Below, piece by piece: positions 9,554 to 19,928 of a stretch of 63,192 bases of DNA. The DNA lies in the NCBI GenBank assembly GCA_022539475.1, contig VCMS01000314.1, forward strand, positions 1 to 63,192, written 5' to 3'. The DNA is from Gracilaria domingensis. Lineage: Eukaryota > Rhodophyta > Florideophyceae > Gracilariales > Gracilariaceae. Below the pieces are notes generated by a model, which did not search any database, was not told the DNA's origin, and was given only the letters and a program-made list of their open reading frames with translations. The translations under genes and the position numbers were made by a program. Position 1 is the first letter of the stretch; the number at the start of each line of letters is the position of its first letter.

Positions 9554-11662
9554 TTACTCGGATTCCTGCTGGTCTCCAGCGTTCGCAAGCTGCGCAATTA
9601 GCGCGTCGCGCATCTGCGAGACGTCGCCAGATGTCGAGTCGGAGATACCAGCCTCGCTGAGGAATTGAGCTATCACGGCAGCCCGTGCTTCGTCGGTAAG
9701 TCTCGCGTTCGCGGCTTCGTTCGGCGTAGCCGACGCCGCCATCGCAGGCGAAGCAACATTCTCCGCTGGAGTCGGAACCGCCACAGGCGTAGGAACAGGA
9801 GCCACTACGGGCCCAGGAGCCGCTAGAGGCGCAGAGGGAACATTCACCGGAGTCGGGAAGATCGCGTTGACACCCGCTTGGGGACCTGGCACTGCTGAAG
9901 CAGGTACTGCCCCCTCCACCGGAGCTGCTGCGAAGTTGTCATCGCCATAGTCGTCACCGTCATCGGGAGCGTCATCAACCATGATGTTTTGATCCCCGAC
10001 AGGGTGAAAGAACTCATCAGTCATGATGAAACCCGTTGGGTGCCCCGGAGGGATGACTCGCTCGGCATTCCGAAGAAGTTCCGCCTCGGCGTTGGTAATC
10101 GGCACCCGTGTCCAGGGGTCGTAGTAGATGTAATCACCCGACAGTGGGGACCTGCGACCCGGAGACCGGTCAATGGCAAGATCGCCTTCGTCGCGCGCGC
10201 TCTGCGAACGAGGAACCTGGTTCCAGTCGACTCCATCAATCACTCGCAAGAGGCATACCACTTCCGAGAAGTTTCCATTACCGCCAAGCGGGATAGTGAG
10301 ATCCAAGGCTCGGATGAGTTGCCGCAAGCGCGGGGGAATGAACCACAGTCGATACTGGTCATATACCTCGTTGAGGAGGTACACCGCTGTTCGCGCCGCC
10401 CACTCCGTGAGGACAACGCTCCACCATCCCGTAAACGGGTTTGTCACGAGCCTACTACCCACATACGTGAGACAGGGGGGGAGTTCCACGTAACAGCCAC
10501 GGCAGACCTCCACGGACGCCCACACAAAGGAGAGAGGAACATATCTCCCACGCATGTGGCGCGGACGAATCCGGTTTGACTCCGTGTTTTGATACGGGAT
10601 AAGGTAACCCCATCGGGAGCGGGCACGTCGTTCGGGACGGATCATTGTTTGAAGGTAGTTGGACCGCGGTACGCGTGGGAGATATCGAAATTCTGCACGC
10701 AGAAGCGGACGGGTCCAGCACAGGAGATCCTGGTGAACGGGGACGTTCTGGTAACGCTCCACCCCACCGGCGAGCCGGGCAAGATTCTCTCCATATTGGA
10801 TTTCGCCGAGTGTTCGGAAGAAGGCCACGTCGAAACGGAAGTTCGCCGGAATCGGGCGCTCAGAGTAGGTGCGATACATTCGCATGTGCGCTACGCGGAC
10901 CATAGCCGCTCGTGCGGAGTTGTGCGACTGACCACGATTGTGGACGAGGGCGTTGGTAGGCACGGTAATCCGGTAATGCCAGTCGAACGTCACCGTCATC
11001 CAGACGTGAACGCCTCCTGGGAGGTGGCCGCTGCCATCAGCATACGCCTCGACGAGGGAACGGTTAGTCACGCCTTGCGGGTGGAACCAGGGAGCCCGTA
11101 AGAACGGTGTTGGATTTGTGCGCGGGTCGACGTTGTCGAGTTCGTCGTACGACGCCCAGGCGCCCGCATGCGGGTTGACAACCTGTTGAACCGGAACGGC
11201 AGGAGCAATCCAGTTCCACTGCGGTACAGTCGCCGGAGGCGGAAGTTGACCACCCGTTTGGGGAAGAGGGGCAGTATGGAATCCCGGATTGACCGGTTGA
11301 GGGAGCGGAACGCCAGCGGAAGCCGGCTGTGAAGGAGGCACTCCAGAGGAGGAAGGGTGTGAAACACCAGCAAACCCACCAAAGTATTGGTTTTGGGACC
11401 CGCCAGGCGGTTGATCGTCACCCTGATTGGGGTTAGGCATCGCGGAAGCGGCGCGAGGAAGAGAAGAAAGCGCTGGAAGCGAGAGAGGAGGAAGCGAACG
11501 CCGAGGTATCGGAGGAGACACTACCGCAGTACGCGTGGAGAGGGGTGGACCGGAGTCGCCGTTAGAAGAGACCGGGGAGGCTGGATTGGAGACCGTCATG
11601 CCGACGTGCTTAAATACACTCCAGAGGAGGAAAGCGAAACCGCTCGCGTGGTCGTCTCGCAC
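9554..11662 (-). CDS. Antisense ORF of element A, unknown family (702 codons)
   Basis: This frame runs opposite to pol, tail to tail with it, and begins 17 bp from the 3' LTR. The protein has a Pro/Ser/Gln-rich N-terminus (about 1-185), a dense core (about 188-555) and an Ala/Pro/Val-rich tail that ends in a short helical segment. The core is shared with the ORFs at 32,043-33,857 and 42,617-44,506. Landmarks are APWFHP, LPGGVH, RTLGEI-YG, LRAEFRYL, GYLIP-QN, RGC--ELP-C, WAAR, IPPRLR, LDL and YYDPW. There is no signal peptide, clear membrane span, zinc knuckle or polymerase/protease motif, so it does not look like Env, Gag or Pol. Met1 may not be the true start: Met75 begins an MPNPNQG motif that recurs in the other two proteins as MNP-Q. 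I cannot assign a function. Confidence 0.75.
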   Translation of the reverse strand: MRDDHASGFAFLLWSVFKHVGMTVSNPASPVSSNGDSGPPLSTRTAVVSPPIPRRSLPPLSLPALSSLPRAASAMPNPNQGDDQPPGGSQNQYFGGFAGVSHPSSSGVPPSQPASAGVPLPQPVNPGFHTAPLPQTGGQLPPPATVPQWNWIAPAVPVQQVVNPHAGAWASYDELDNVDPRTNPTPFLRAPWFHPQGVTNRSLVEAYADGSGHLPGGVHVWMTVTFDWHYRITVPTNALVHNRGQSHNSARAAMVRVAHMRMYRTYSERPIPANFRFDVAFFRTLGEIQYGENLARLAGGVERYQNVPVHQDLLCWTRPLLRAEFRYLPRVPRSNYLQTMIRPERRARSRWGYLIPYQNTESNRIRPRHMRGRYVPLSFVWASVEVCRGCYVELPPCLTYVGSRLVTNPFTGWWSVVLTEWAARTAVYLLNEVYDQYRLWFIPPRLRQLIRALDLTIPLGGNGNFSEVVCLLRVIDGVDWNQVPRSQSARDEGDLAIDRSPGRRSPLSGDYIYYDPWTRVPITNAEAELLRNAERVIPPGHPTGFIMTDEFFHPVGDQNIMVDDAPDDGDDYGDDNFAAAPVEGAVPASAVPGPQAGVNAIFPTPVNVPSAPLAAPGPVVAPVPTPVAVPTPAENVASPAMAASATPNEAANARLTDEARAAVIAQFLSEAGISDSTSGDVSQMRDALIAQLANAGDQQESE

Positions 11663-11678
11663 CCTAAGGAGGGGGAAA
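11660..11678 (+). promoter_or_regulatory. 3' polypurine tract of element A
   Basis: CACCCTAAGGAGGGGGAAA sits directly before the 3' LTR (TGTAG). This is the standard plus-strand priming position. Confidence 0.8.
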
Positions 11679-12494
11679 TGTAGTGCAACGCTATTGCGGG
11701 ACTCCTTCGCTGATGCGATTCATAACATGCACGGCGATGCCGGGAGGTGGTGGCACACAGTATGAGTAACTGGTGAGATCAGCCCATTCTTGGGTATACT
11801 TAATATTAGAATTAGTGTCATGAGGCGCACGGCTTAGCCGGTGGGTCACACACGTGTGGGAAGTTTGCACCCATTAGTTGGGGTATTTTAGATGTTTATT
11901 CTAGATATTTTCGCTACACCGCTTGACAGTGGGTTGGCACTCTACACTACTTAGTAGGTTGAGCTGCACCCATTGTCGGGGAAGTAAACGGACTAACCGA
12001 GTGTTCGGCTCTGATGTTTCACCCTTGGTGACCGATATCCTCCTCCCGGAGAGTCGACACCTTGTGCAGGGCTCATCATCCGCCTCGCGGCATCATTAAC
12101 ACCACTACCGCTTTCGCGTGTTTACTTTGTGTGTGATTTCTTTATTTCTGTCCCTGTTATACAGGTAGCACTACTTGGTGTACCGGTGCATACCGTTCGT
12201 GGCTCGACACACTCGCGTGGGCTATTACCGCTCTCGCGTGTCATCGCCCCACTCGTGGGTACCGCGTGCTACGCACGTGACGCTACTGCCGACTTGTGTC
12301 GTGTGTTCTCTACCGCTGGACGCTTCTTCTTCGCCGCTTCGCTCCCTCCATTACTTGGGAAGGGTCGACCCCGGTCTTACACCCGGCATTGCCGTGTCGT
12401 ACCTGTGGGAGCGCTCTACTGCTGTGCTTGCCTCCTGAGAGAGGGTCTGAACCGCCTTTGCGTGTCTTTCCCCATCGCTGGGTTTTGCACAACA
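11679..12494 (+). repeat. 3' LTR of element A
   Basis: The 816-bp LTR starts TGTAGTGCAACG and ends CACAACA. It is the cleaner of the two LTR copies of A. A TATA-like AGTATACC on the reverse strand near 11,795 lies about 130 bp before the start of the antisense gene and could serve it, but this is only a guess. Confidence 0.85.
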
Positions 12495-12765
12495 TCTTCC
12501 TCTGGTTTCCCTTCGTTTTCCCCCTTTTGCCTAGGGCCTACACCGCTCTACGGTACCTTCCTTCTCAACCATTCCGTCGCTTCTCGCCGGATTCCTGGAT
12601 CAGGCCCGTTCACCCCTCAACCTCCGTAGGTATATCCCGTACCACGGGCGGTCTTACACCCGCACTATCCGTGTTCGGAGGGCTCACCACTGAGTTCACC
12701 TCGTCTAGAGGGCAAGGACTCGAACGCCTTGAGAGACGATCCCATCGCTGGGGTTTTGCTCTACA
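12495..12765 (+). repeat. Right part of the 5' LTR of element B
   Basis: The pyrimidine-rich start continues the LTR left at position 181. The end (CATCGCTGGGGTTTTGC, then TCTACA) matches the ends of the other LTRs and is followed directly by an intact primer site. A related LTR is seen in reverse at 34,390-35,045 (shared blocks ACGGGCGGT and ACCCGC-CTATCCGT). Confidence 0.75.
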
Positions 12766-12767
12766 AG

Positions 12768-12785
12768 TGGTCTCCCGACCTAGAA
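12768..12785 (+). other. Primer-binding site of element B
   Basis: TGGTCTCCCGACCTAGAA lies 2 bases after the LTR and is identical to the sites of C and D. Its complement reads as a tRNA 3' end: CCA, discriminator A, acceptor strand TCGGGAG and T-stem CTAGG. A C1-G72 pair with A73 is the hallmark of eukaryotic tRNA-Tyr, so that tRNA is the inferred primer. Confidence 0.75.
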
Positions 12786-12981
12786 CGGGTTGGATTCTTT
12801 CTCTCGTTCCCGTTCTTGTCGAGGAGTCTCACGATTAGTGATCAATTGGTTTTTGGAAGCTACTGTGGAACAGTGGACTCTCTAGAGTGTTTTATTTGTT
12901 GTTCGTTACTTACTCTTTGGAGTATCGACACCTCTCGTTGTTAATTTGATCTTACCGCAGTTCGGTACACCGTGGCCCGGT

Positions 12982-15078
12982 ATGGCGCCACCTGCGCCGA
13001 ACTCTCGAAACGGTGTGGCCAGAGATGCTGGTGTGCCTCCGCCTAGGCCTCCGCGTTCTCGCGCCTCCGTACCTGCAAGGTCGCCTGAGAATGAACAGGT
13101 TCCGGAACCCCGGAGAGCTTCGTCAGTCACGTCGGGTCCGATGGCCGCTTCTACGGCAGGAGCTCCGCCCGTTACGGATACTCCGGCAACGGAGAGACCA
13201 AACGATGTGGTTGAAACCCCTGGATACTCGTAACTCGAGGCTCAACTGCGTGTCAGTCAACTCGCGCCAAACTCGTTGTTCGAGGATCTGCAGTATCTCA
13301 GACGGAAGCTTGACCAAGCTGAAATCGGAGATCCGACCAATGACATTCGTGTCTTACGTCAAGACGTGAATTCCATTTTGGAAAGTCTGGGTGCACCAGC
13401 CGCTTTTGTTCAAGCTTACCATTCCTCTATTCAAGAGCATCGAGCTGAAATCGATCGCCTAACCACTCGTTTGTCTACTCTCGAAGAGATCATCCGGATG
13501 GATAACGCATCTGATGCGAAGAATGCTAAGGAAGAAGCCTCTAAGCGCTCGGCACGCCAGTCTCCGTATCACGGAAATCGACGATCCAAAAACGAACTCC
13601 GTTACGACTCGGATTCGTTTAGTTCCAATTCTAGCGTTCGCTCTGCGAAATCTACTTCATCCAGTTCTTCGGACAGTGAAGAAGACCGAGAACGGTATGT
13701 GAGTAGATCCCACGAGACGGAGTCGAAAGCGACATATGCCACTCAAGGAGTTATTCGCTCTCGCGAGAAAGGTAGACGTCATCTTGGACTCAAGGAGTTG
13801 AAACAAACGAATCTCCTCTACAGGAAGCTGTTGTCGTATCGGTATTACCGATTGGGCGATTCATCGTCAAGTCGCACCTCGCGAAGCACCGGTAAGGTGA
13901 AGGACCACATCAGAAGACTGAATATCGTCTTTACGAATAAATTCGATGGCGAAGATCCAATTCTGGTACTGGACTTCCTGGCCCGCTTTGTGCAGGAAGC
14001 CGACATTCTCGGTATGAACGAGGCGCAACCGTTTCTCGCTTTACCCTATTTTCTGTCAGGGATGGCTGAAGATCAGTTTAACTCGGTCCGAGGGTGGTCC
14101 CGTGCATCTGATGGAGGTGTCAGCTGTTGGCTGGAAGCGCTCCAGTACCTCCTGAGGTCCTATGCAACAGGAAGCGCGATTCACAACGCGACGTTCGCTC
14201 TACGAGATACTAAACAGAAGACTGAAGAGACCGAAACGGTTTACTCAACTCGGTTGAACAAAGCGTTTCATCGCTGTGGAAATGTGTACTCCGCTCAGGA
14301 GAGATGCACGATGTTCGTGGATGGGTTGGACCCTTCTATCAAGGCTTTGGTGGCGCGATATTGCGAAGGGAAACGTAGGATTACGTATCTGGAATTGGTC
14401 CAGTACGCCCAGGCTGAAGGCGAAGTCCTCCGTGCTCGGCGCCCGCCGAAACCCCGTCGCTCAAGAGCGTTGCTCGTCAACGAGTCATCTCCATCTCTTT
14501 CCTTGGAACGTGGAAACTCCGTGAACCCGGATATGGATAACGTCCACTGCGTTGGAAGTACTCCCGATTCGTACGGGTCTTCTGATATTCCGTCGTCGTC
14601 GACTCCGATCTCGGAAGGTGACTCCGCACTCTATATGAGAGGAACACGGGTACAGGCCGCTCCACTCGCTTAAGCGACCAACTGCAGCCGTTTCTCACGC
14701 CCATGATGGGTGAATGCGCAACCGCAACGACTTCCAGATGGTAATCGATCTTTCGATAAGTCGGTGACGACCATCTGTCATATTTGTTACCGACCCGGTC
14801 ATATTGCACCTTTGTGCATGTTGCCCGCTCGGGAGTTTCCGAAAATTATCGAGTGGTATGAGTCCTTGTCACCAGCTGACCGTGCTCGTGTTCCGAGTAA
14901 GAATTATGAAGAGCAAAGGGCCAAGTTTGGCAATCCTGTTACAGGACAGAACGTTCGAACTGAGCAATCTCGGAACCAGGCTGAACAGATAACTGTGATC
15001 AACCCCGAACCCGGGAATTCTGTTTCGCACTCTGAGCAGAGTTTGCCGTCGCCGGCCAACCCCGCTCAGAAAGACTAA
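12982..15078 (+). pseudogene. gag: gag of element B, three in-frame stops
   Basis: Read in one frame from ATG 12,982 the sequence gives a complete Gag: a Pro/Ser-rich N-terminus, a coiled coil (from about 13,235, with DIRVLRQDVN), a Ser/Asp/Glu-rich stretch (about 13,600-13,700), the capsid-like block from about 13,790 to 14,430 with STRLNKAFHRCGN, and a CCHC knuckle (CHICYRPGHIAPLC) near 14,775. Stops at 13,231 (TAA), 14,671 (TAA) and 14,704 (TGA) are base changes, not frameshifts. The end reads Gln-Lys-Asp-stop, like Gln-Lys-Asn-stop in C and D. Gag forms the particle and binds RNA; this copy cannot make it. Confidence 0.85.
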
Positions 15079-18000
15079 ACTTGGGAGTTCCCCCTGCGGG
15101 AGGGGCGTCTTCTGAGCCGAAGTCGGAGACGCCCGAGGCGCCGCCGCTTCGCTCCCAGGTCACTTTCCTTAAAAGAAAGATCCTTGCGAGGAAGATGGCT
15201 CAATCTGACGTGGACTCAGAGCTTTTAACGGTTCTCCGTCGTCCGTGGGTACGGTACCGAAATTTCCCTATCCCGGATAGAGTCCTTGTGATGGCCAAAA
15301 GGAATTATAAGGTTTACGACGAATTCGGCTTATCAAACCAGTTTATGGTTCGTCAACTGTCTGTTTTAGACACGGGCGCTGCGCCCAATCTCATTCCCTC
15401 TTCGTTAGTGCCCCCGGCACTTCGGGAATTCGTTCGCTATGGTCCAGGTTTGGATATTGCTGACGCGAACAATAACCCGTTGCCCACGGTTGGTTACTTA
15501 ACTCTCACAGTGAGACTTGGCACCCACGTGGTGAAACTTGACTTTGTTGTCTGAGAATCACTCGCTGCACCGGCTATACTCGGTTGTGATTTTTGCGACC
15601 GCTTCGTCGAAGCGATACGCCCAAGGGCGAAAACCGTGGAAATGGAAGACGGTACAACCATTCCGATCATTCGGAAGCCGTTGAGGGGCGCAATCCGGAA
15701 GCGCGTCCCGTTACCTGTGGCTCAGGAGGTTCCAAACGTGGATCCGAAATCAATAAAGCTTCGCAAAGCGAAATCCGTTTCAATCCCGCTAGAATCCCAG
15801 GTGTGGGTGCAGTGCGTCTCCAAACAACATGTAATTCGACTAGTTCAACCGTCTTCATCGTTATACGATTAGCGACAGCTCGCTTTAGCTAATGTTGTTG
15901 TTTCTATCGAGCCCGATCAACCTTTCAAGGTACTGGATGCCAACTTTGGCAAAACCACTCAGTGGCTAGTCAAACACTAGGTACTGGATTCGGTCCTGCC
16001 GCATCCGAAGGCCCTCGTACAGACGAGAATCGCAACGTCCGAGGTTCTCGGTGTGCCCGAAGCTAAGGAGGTGGAGGTGCGTCCTGGAAACTCGGTTTTG
16101 TCGGAATCCTCCAGAAATGGAAACTCCGCCGTACCGGAAGCAATCGCTACTGAAGAGGTGAACCTAGTTAGTTCGGGCCACGAACGACCGTTCATTCCGG
16201 TTAAATCAGCGCTACCCCCTGGCACAGAACAGACGAATCCTGTTGAGGAATTAGAGAAGTTGAATCTGGACCATGTCTCAGCGTCTCATCGCGAGAAGTT
16301 GCGAGACATGCTCAGAGAATTTACTCCCATGTGGGACGGCTCTCTTGGAACAATTGGAATTACGGAGCACCGTATTGATCTGCTCCCAGATACTCGCCCA
16401 ATCGCGCAACACCCGTATCGGGCAGGCCCGAAAGCGCGGGAAGGAGAAAAGTCTCCAGTCGAGAAGATGCTACGTGCCGACGTAATTGAGCCAGCTCAGT
16501 CGTCATGGGCATTGCCCGTTGTACTTGTTCCGAAGTCGGATGGATCGTGTCGTATTTGCATCGATTACAGGCGACTCAACGCCGTTACCGTCAAAGACGT
16601 ATATCCGATTCCACGGATGGATGAGTACATCGACTCGCTGGGAAGCGCCAGAGTATTTACCGCCCTTGAAGCCAATTGGGGTTACTGGCAGGTTCCAATT
16701 CGAAAGGAAGATCGCGACAAGACCGCGTTTGTATGTCACCAAGGACTGTACCGTCTCAAACGGATGCCCTTCGGGCTAACGAATGCTCCCGTTATGGTTC
16801 AGCGCGCGACTGACATTCTGTTGGCCAGATTCAAGTGGAAGACTTGTCTTGTGTACTTGGACGACATTGTCGTACTTTCCAAGAGTATGGATGAACATAT
16901 GTTCCATGTGAGGGAAGTGATGGAGGTTCTGCGTGACGCAGGTGTTACTTTAAAGCTCAAGAAATGCGAATTCTTTACCGACTCGGTGACCACATTATCC
17001 GCCCAGGGAAACTCTCGGTCGACGAGGTAAGGGTGAAGTCGCTGAAGGAAGCGAAACACCCGACAACTCAAACGGAACTCCGATCATTTCTCGGTTTTTG
17101 TAATGTCTACCGTCGGTTCGTCCCGAATTTCGCTGATACTGCAGCTCCTCTCAACTCTCTCCTCAGGAAAGGACAGCCAGTTAAACTGGAACCATTCGGC
17201 AATGCGGAAGTATCCGCCTTTTCGTCGTTAATCGACGCTGTTACGTCTCTGCCGATTTTGGCGTTACCCACTCCAGGGCTTCCATATGAAGTTGATACAG
17301 ATTCCAGTGACCACCAAGTGGGGTGTGCATTGTTTCAAGTCTCGAAGGAAGGCGAGAGATGTCCAGTTGGATACTGGTCTCGTTCATTGAACGTGCGTGA
17401 GCGTAATTACTCAGTCTCTGAGAAGGAGTGTCTCGCCATCGTTTGGGCTCTGTCTACCTTAAGACCCTATCTCATGGGAACCCATTTTCAGATACATACC
17501 GATCATTCGGCTCTCGGCTGGATTATGGAGATCTCCGAGCCGTCGGGTGGGCTCATGTGTTGGCGTCTCCGTCTATCGGAATTTGATTTTGATGTCCGGT
17601 ACAAACGGGGCACCCTGAATATGCAGGCTGATGCGCTTTCCCGCTTAGAAACGTCTGGAAAAGCAGAACCTGTCGACGACGACGACATACCATGCTTCTT
17701 GGTGGAAGACTGGGAGGAAGACTCCGAAATTACGGATGACGTCTGTGACGATATTCTCGCCACAGAAACGGCCGAGCCACCGCCTGGCTTATTTGAACCC
17801 ATTGCCGCTGAAGAAGTAATACGTGAACAACACGGGGATCCTTTCTGTACTCAGATAAGGGACCGACGCAACGGGGGATTCAAGATACCCTTTCTAACCA
17901 ACGATCAGGAATTCCTTGTTAGGATTGTTGGGCCACGTCCTCGAATTGTGGTTCCACACTCCCTACAATGGAGGGTTCTCCATATATACCACTATGCAAA

Positions 18001-19593
18001 GATTGGGGGACACTCTGGTGGCAGGAAGTTCTATCTAACTCTCCGAAGAGACTTTCATTGGCCAGCTATGGCATTCGACTGCTACGCAGTACGCCGTTCA
18101 TGCACGGAATGCGCCAAGAACAACGTCAAACTCCGACGAAATCCGAATTCGATGACGCTGTGCCCAGCCCGGGCTCCTTTGGAGTTCGTCGCTATCGACA
18201 TTCTGGGCCAATTAATTCGAACCGCACGCGGTCACAGGTACCTCCTGGTTATCACGGACAGGTTTTCGAAGTTAATGCGAGCGGTTCCGTTGAAGCGGAT
18301 CACTGCAGCAGCAGTTGCACAAGCATTTGTGACGCATTGGGTCTTCACTTACGGGCCACCCGTTAATCTGCTTTCAAACAATGGCTCGCAGTTTGCGTCA
18401 AAGTTCTTTATGGACGTATGCCGTATCTTGGATGTCAAGAATTTGTTTACAACAACCTATCATCCCCAGTGTAATGGGCAGGTAGAACGATTTAATCCTA
18501 CAATGCTTAACGCATTACGATCCTATGTTGCGGATCACGCAAAGGATTGGGACTTGCACACCGATGCTACTACGTACGCGTATAACACCCAGGTGCATCG
18601 GGTAACGAAGCTTTGGCCGTTTGAACTCGTTCTTTCGAGAATACCGCCACCGGTAGCAATCGAATCACAAGTGACGCTAGCGTCTTTCCCGTCACCACGG
18701 ATGTACAAGGACACCTGGAAAAATTGGTTAACCAAGATGGTACCGGTAGCCCGGAAGGCCATGGAAAAGGCACAGCTTACGTACAAACGTAATTTCGATC
18801 GCCCAATTCGCGGCACATCAGTGGTGGTCGAGCCCAACAGCTTTGTGTTCTTTCGGAAGGAGTATTATAATCCTGACAAAGAAAAGAAACACAAGCTCTC
18901 TCCCATCGCTGATGCACCATATCGCGTCATTTCCGTCAATCCGGATACCGTCGTACTCGACGTTGACGGACGTCATGCACGAATCTCGCGTGACCCCGTT
19001 GTGCCCGCCCCGACGTCACCCACCGCAACCGGGCCCACCTCAACCAATACCCAATCAGGTGATCCTCAACAAGAGGCAGAACCGTCGCGTCCGGCGATTT
19101 TTTCGCACCCGGATCGAGGATTAATTGATCTACCTACAGTAGGTCCTTCTGACCACAGAAATGAACTTCCTCCTACTTGGACGAATTCCAACGACTCTGC
19201 ACCAGTATTTACAAGAGTAACCCTCCACCCCATCTCCTGATGGCGCCACCTAAGAAGGGGGAGGATACCGCAGCTGCTGCGAAAGGCACTGACGCTCCAG
19301 TGTCGCCCGGTTCCCCAACCACGGGAAATGTGATCCACGCTGACAATCCAGTCGCTCCCGTGGGAGAATCTAGTGGCACAGTTGCCTTGCCGCACCCCAA
19401 CCGTGAGGATCCCGCCGTATCGGTCTCCGTTACCACGGAACGTGCCTGCGAGAGGCGCGACGCTGCCGCAGCAGCAGCTACCCACTCTGGGACCTCTACC
19501 CGCTTGAACTCGCGTATCCGTGCTGAGAAGCATAGCCGAACTGTGAAAACGGTTTCCGCTGATCCGGACCAGCCGCTGCACGCGGAAGAATAG
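15066..19593 (+). pseudogene. pol: pro-pol of element B, several stops and a 10-base deletion
   Basis: The frame is -1 relative to gag and open across the junction. The protease has the DTGAAPN active site near 15,370. In-frame stops lie at 15,552 (at a conserved Cys), 15,870 and 15,978. RT is intact over 16,250-16,980 with YLDDIVV. A 10-base deletion near 16,988, compared with A, then shifts the frame. RNase H and integrase are open to 19,240, with the HHCC zinc site near 18,000-18,120. The second catalytic Asp of integrase is Asn here (LLSNNGSQF near 18,370). After another shift near 19,238 the linker runs to a stop at 19,593. It resumes beyond element C at 31,035. Confidence 0.85.
19249..19265 (+). 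promoter_or_regulatory. Internal polypurine tract 2 of element B
   Basis: CCTAAGAAGGGGGAGGA lies in the integrase-chromodomain linker at the same place as the tract at 7,685 in A. A weaker copy of the first internal tract is at 16,063-16,078 (CTAAGGAGGTGGAGGT). Confidence 0.45.
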
Positions 19594-19928
19594 CATTGCA
19601 ACCTTGAAAGGGAAAGCCTCGTGAACGAGTTGTGCTGAGTATTACCACTCATTTTGGATTCCCTTGTGAGACTTTTAATGCTTTCTTGGAAGCCGACACT
19701 CTACAGTGTGAACCACATCGCGTGTGGAGACTTGGAACTCTGGCACCACTGCAAGAAGTGCAATCTCCGTGACACGGGGCCTGGCAGAACCACGCGCGTG
19801 CCACGCGACGCACGTTACAACGTGGAAAGCCCTAATGAGCGGTCGGCGACCTTTCGGGAACGGATGGCGGAGCACGGCACGCGCACGATTGTCGTGGTCG
19901 CCAATCTGTGGCGTGGAGCCAATCAGAG
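19594..19928 (+). other. Linker remnant of element B up to the insertion point of C
   Basis: This stretch has no open frame of note. By position it is the decayed Ser/Glu-rich linker of B pol. It ends with CAGAG (19,924-19,928), the left copy of the target duplication of element C. Confidence 0.5.
19924..19928. repeat. Target site duplication of element C, left copy (CAGAG)
   Basis: The 5 bases CAGAG before the 5' LTR are repeated exactly after the 3' LTR at 31,035-31,039. Five bases is the usual size for Ty3/Gypsy integrases. Confidence 0.9.

Larger units (their letters stand above)
182..12494 (+). mobile_element. Element A: Ty3/Gypsy chromodomain LTR retrotransposon, complete in layout
   Basis: The element has two related LTRs starting TGTAGTGCAACG (182 and 11,679) and ending near GCACAACA, a primer site after the first, gag/protease remnants, an open RT-RNase H-integrase-chromodomain frame, a reverse-strand ORF and a polypurine tract before the second LTR. 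It lies inside the 5' LTR of element B. The flanks read CTTTC before 182 and TCTTC after 12,494, an imperfect 5-bp duplication that one indel in the noisy left side would explain. The part left of about 4.3 kb is riddled with one-base indels while the rest is clean. Confidence 0.85.

Noticed and set aside
9989..10579. A 196-codon + strand ORF inside the antisense gene of A
   Set aside because: It is a shadow of the real reverse-strand gene; it has no counterpart opposite the B and D copies.
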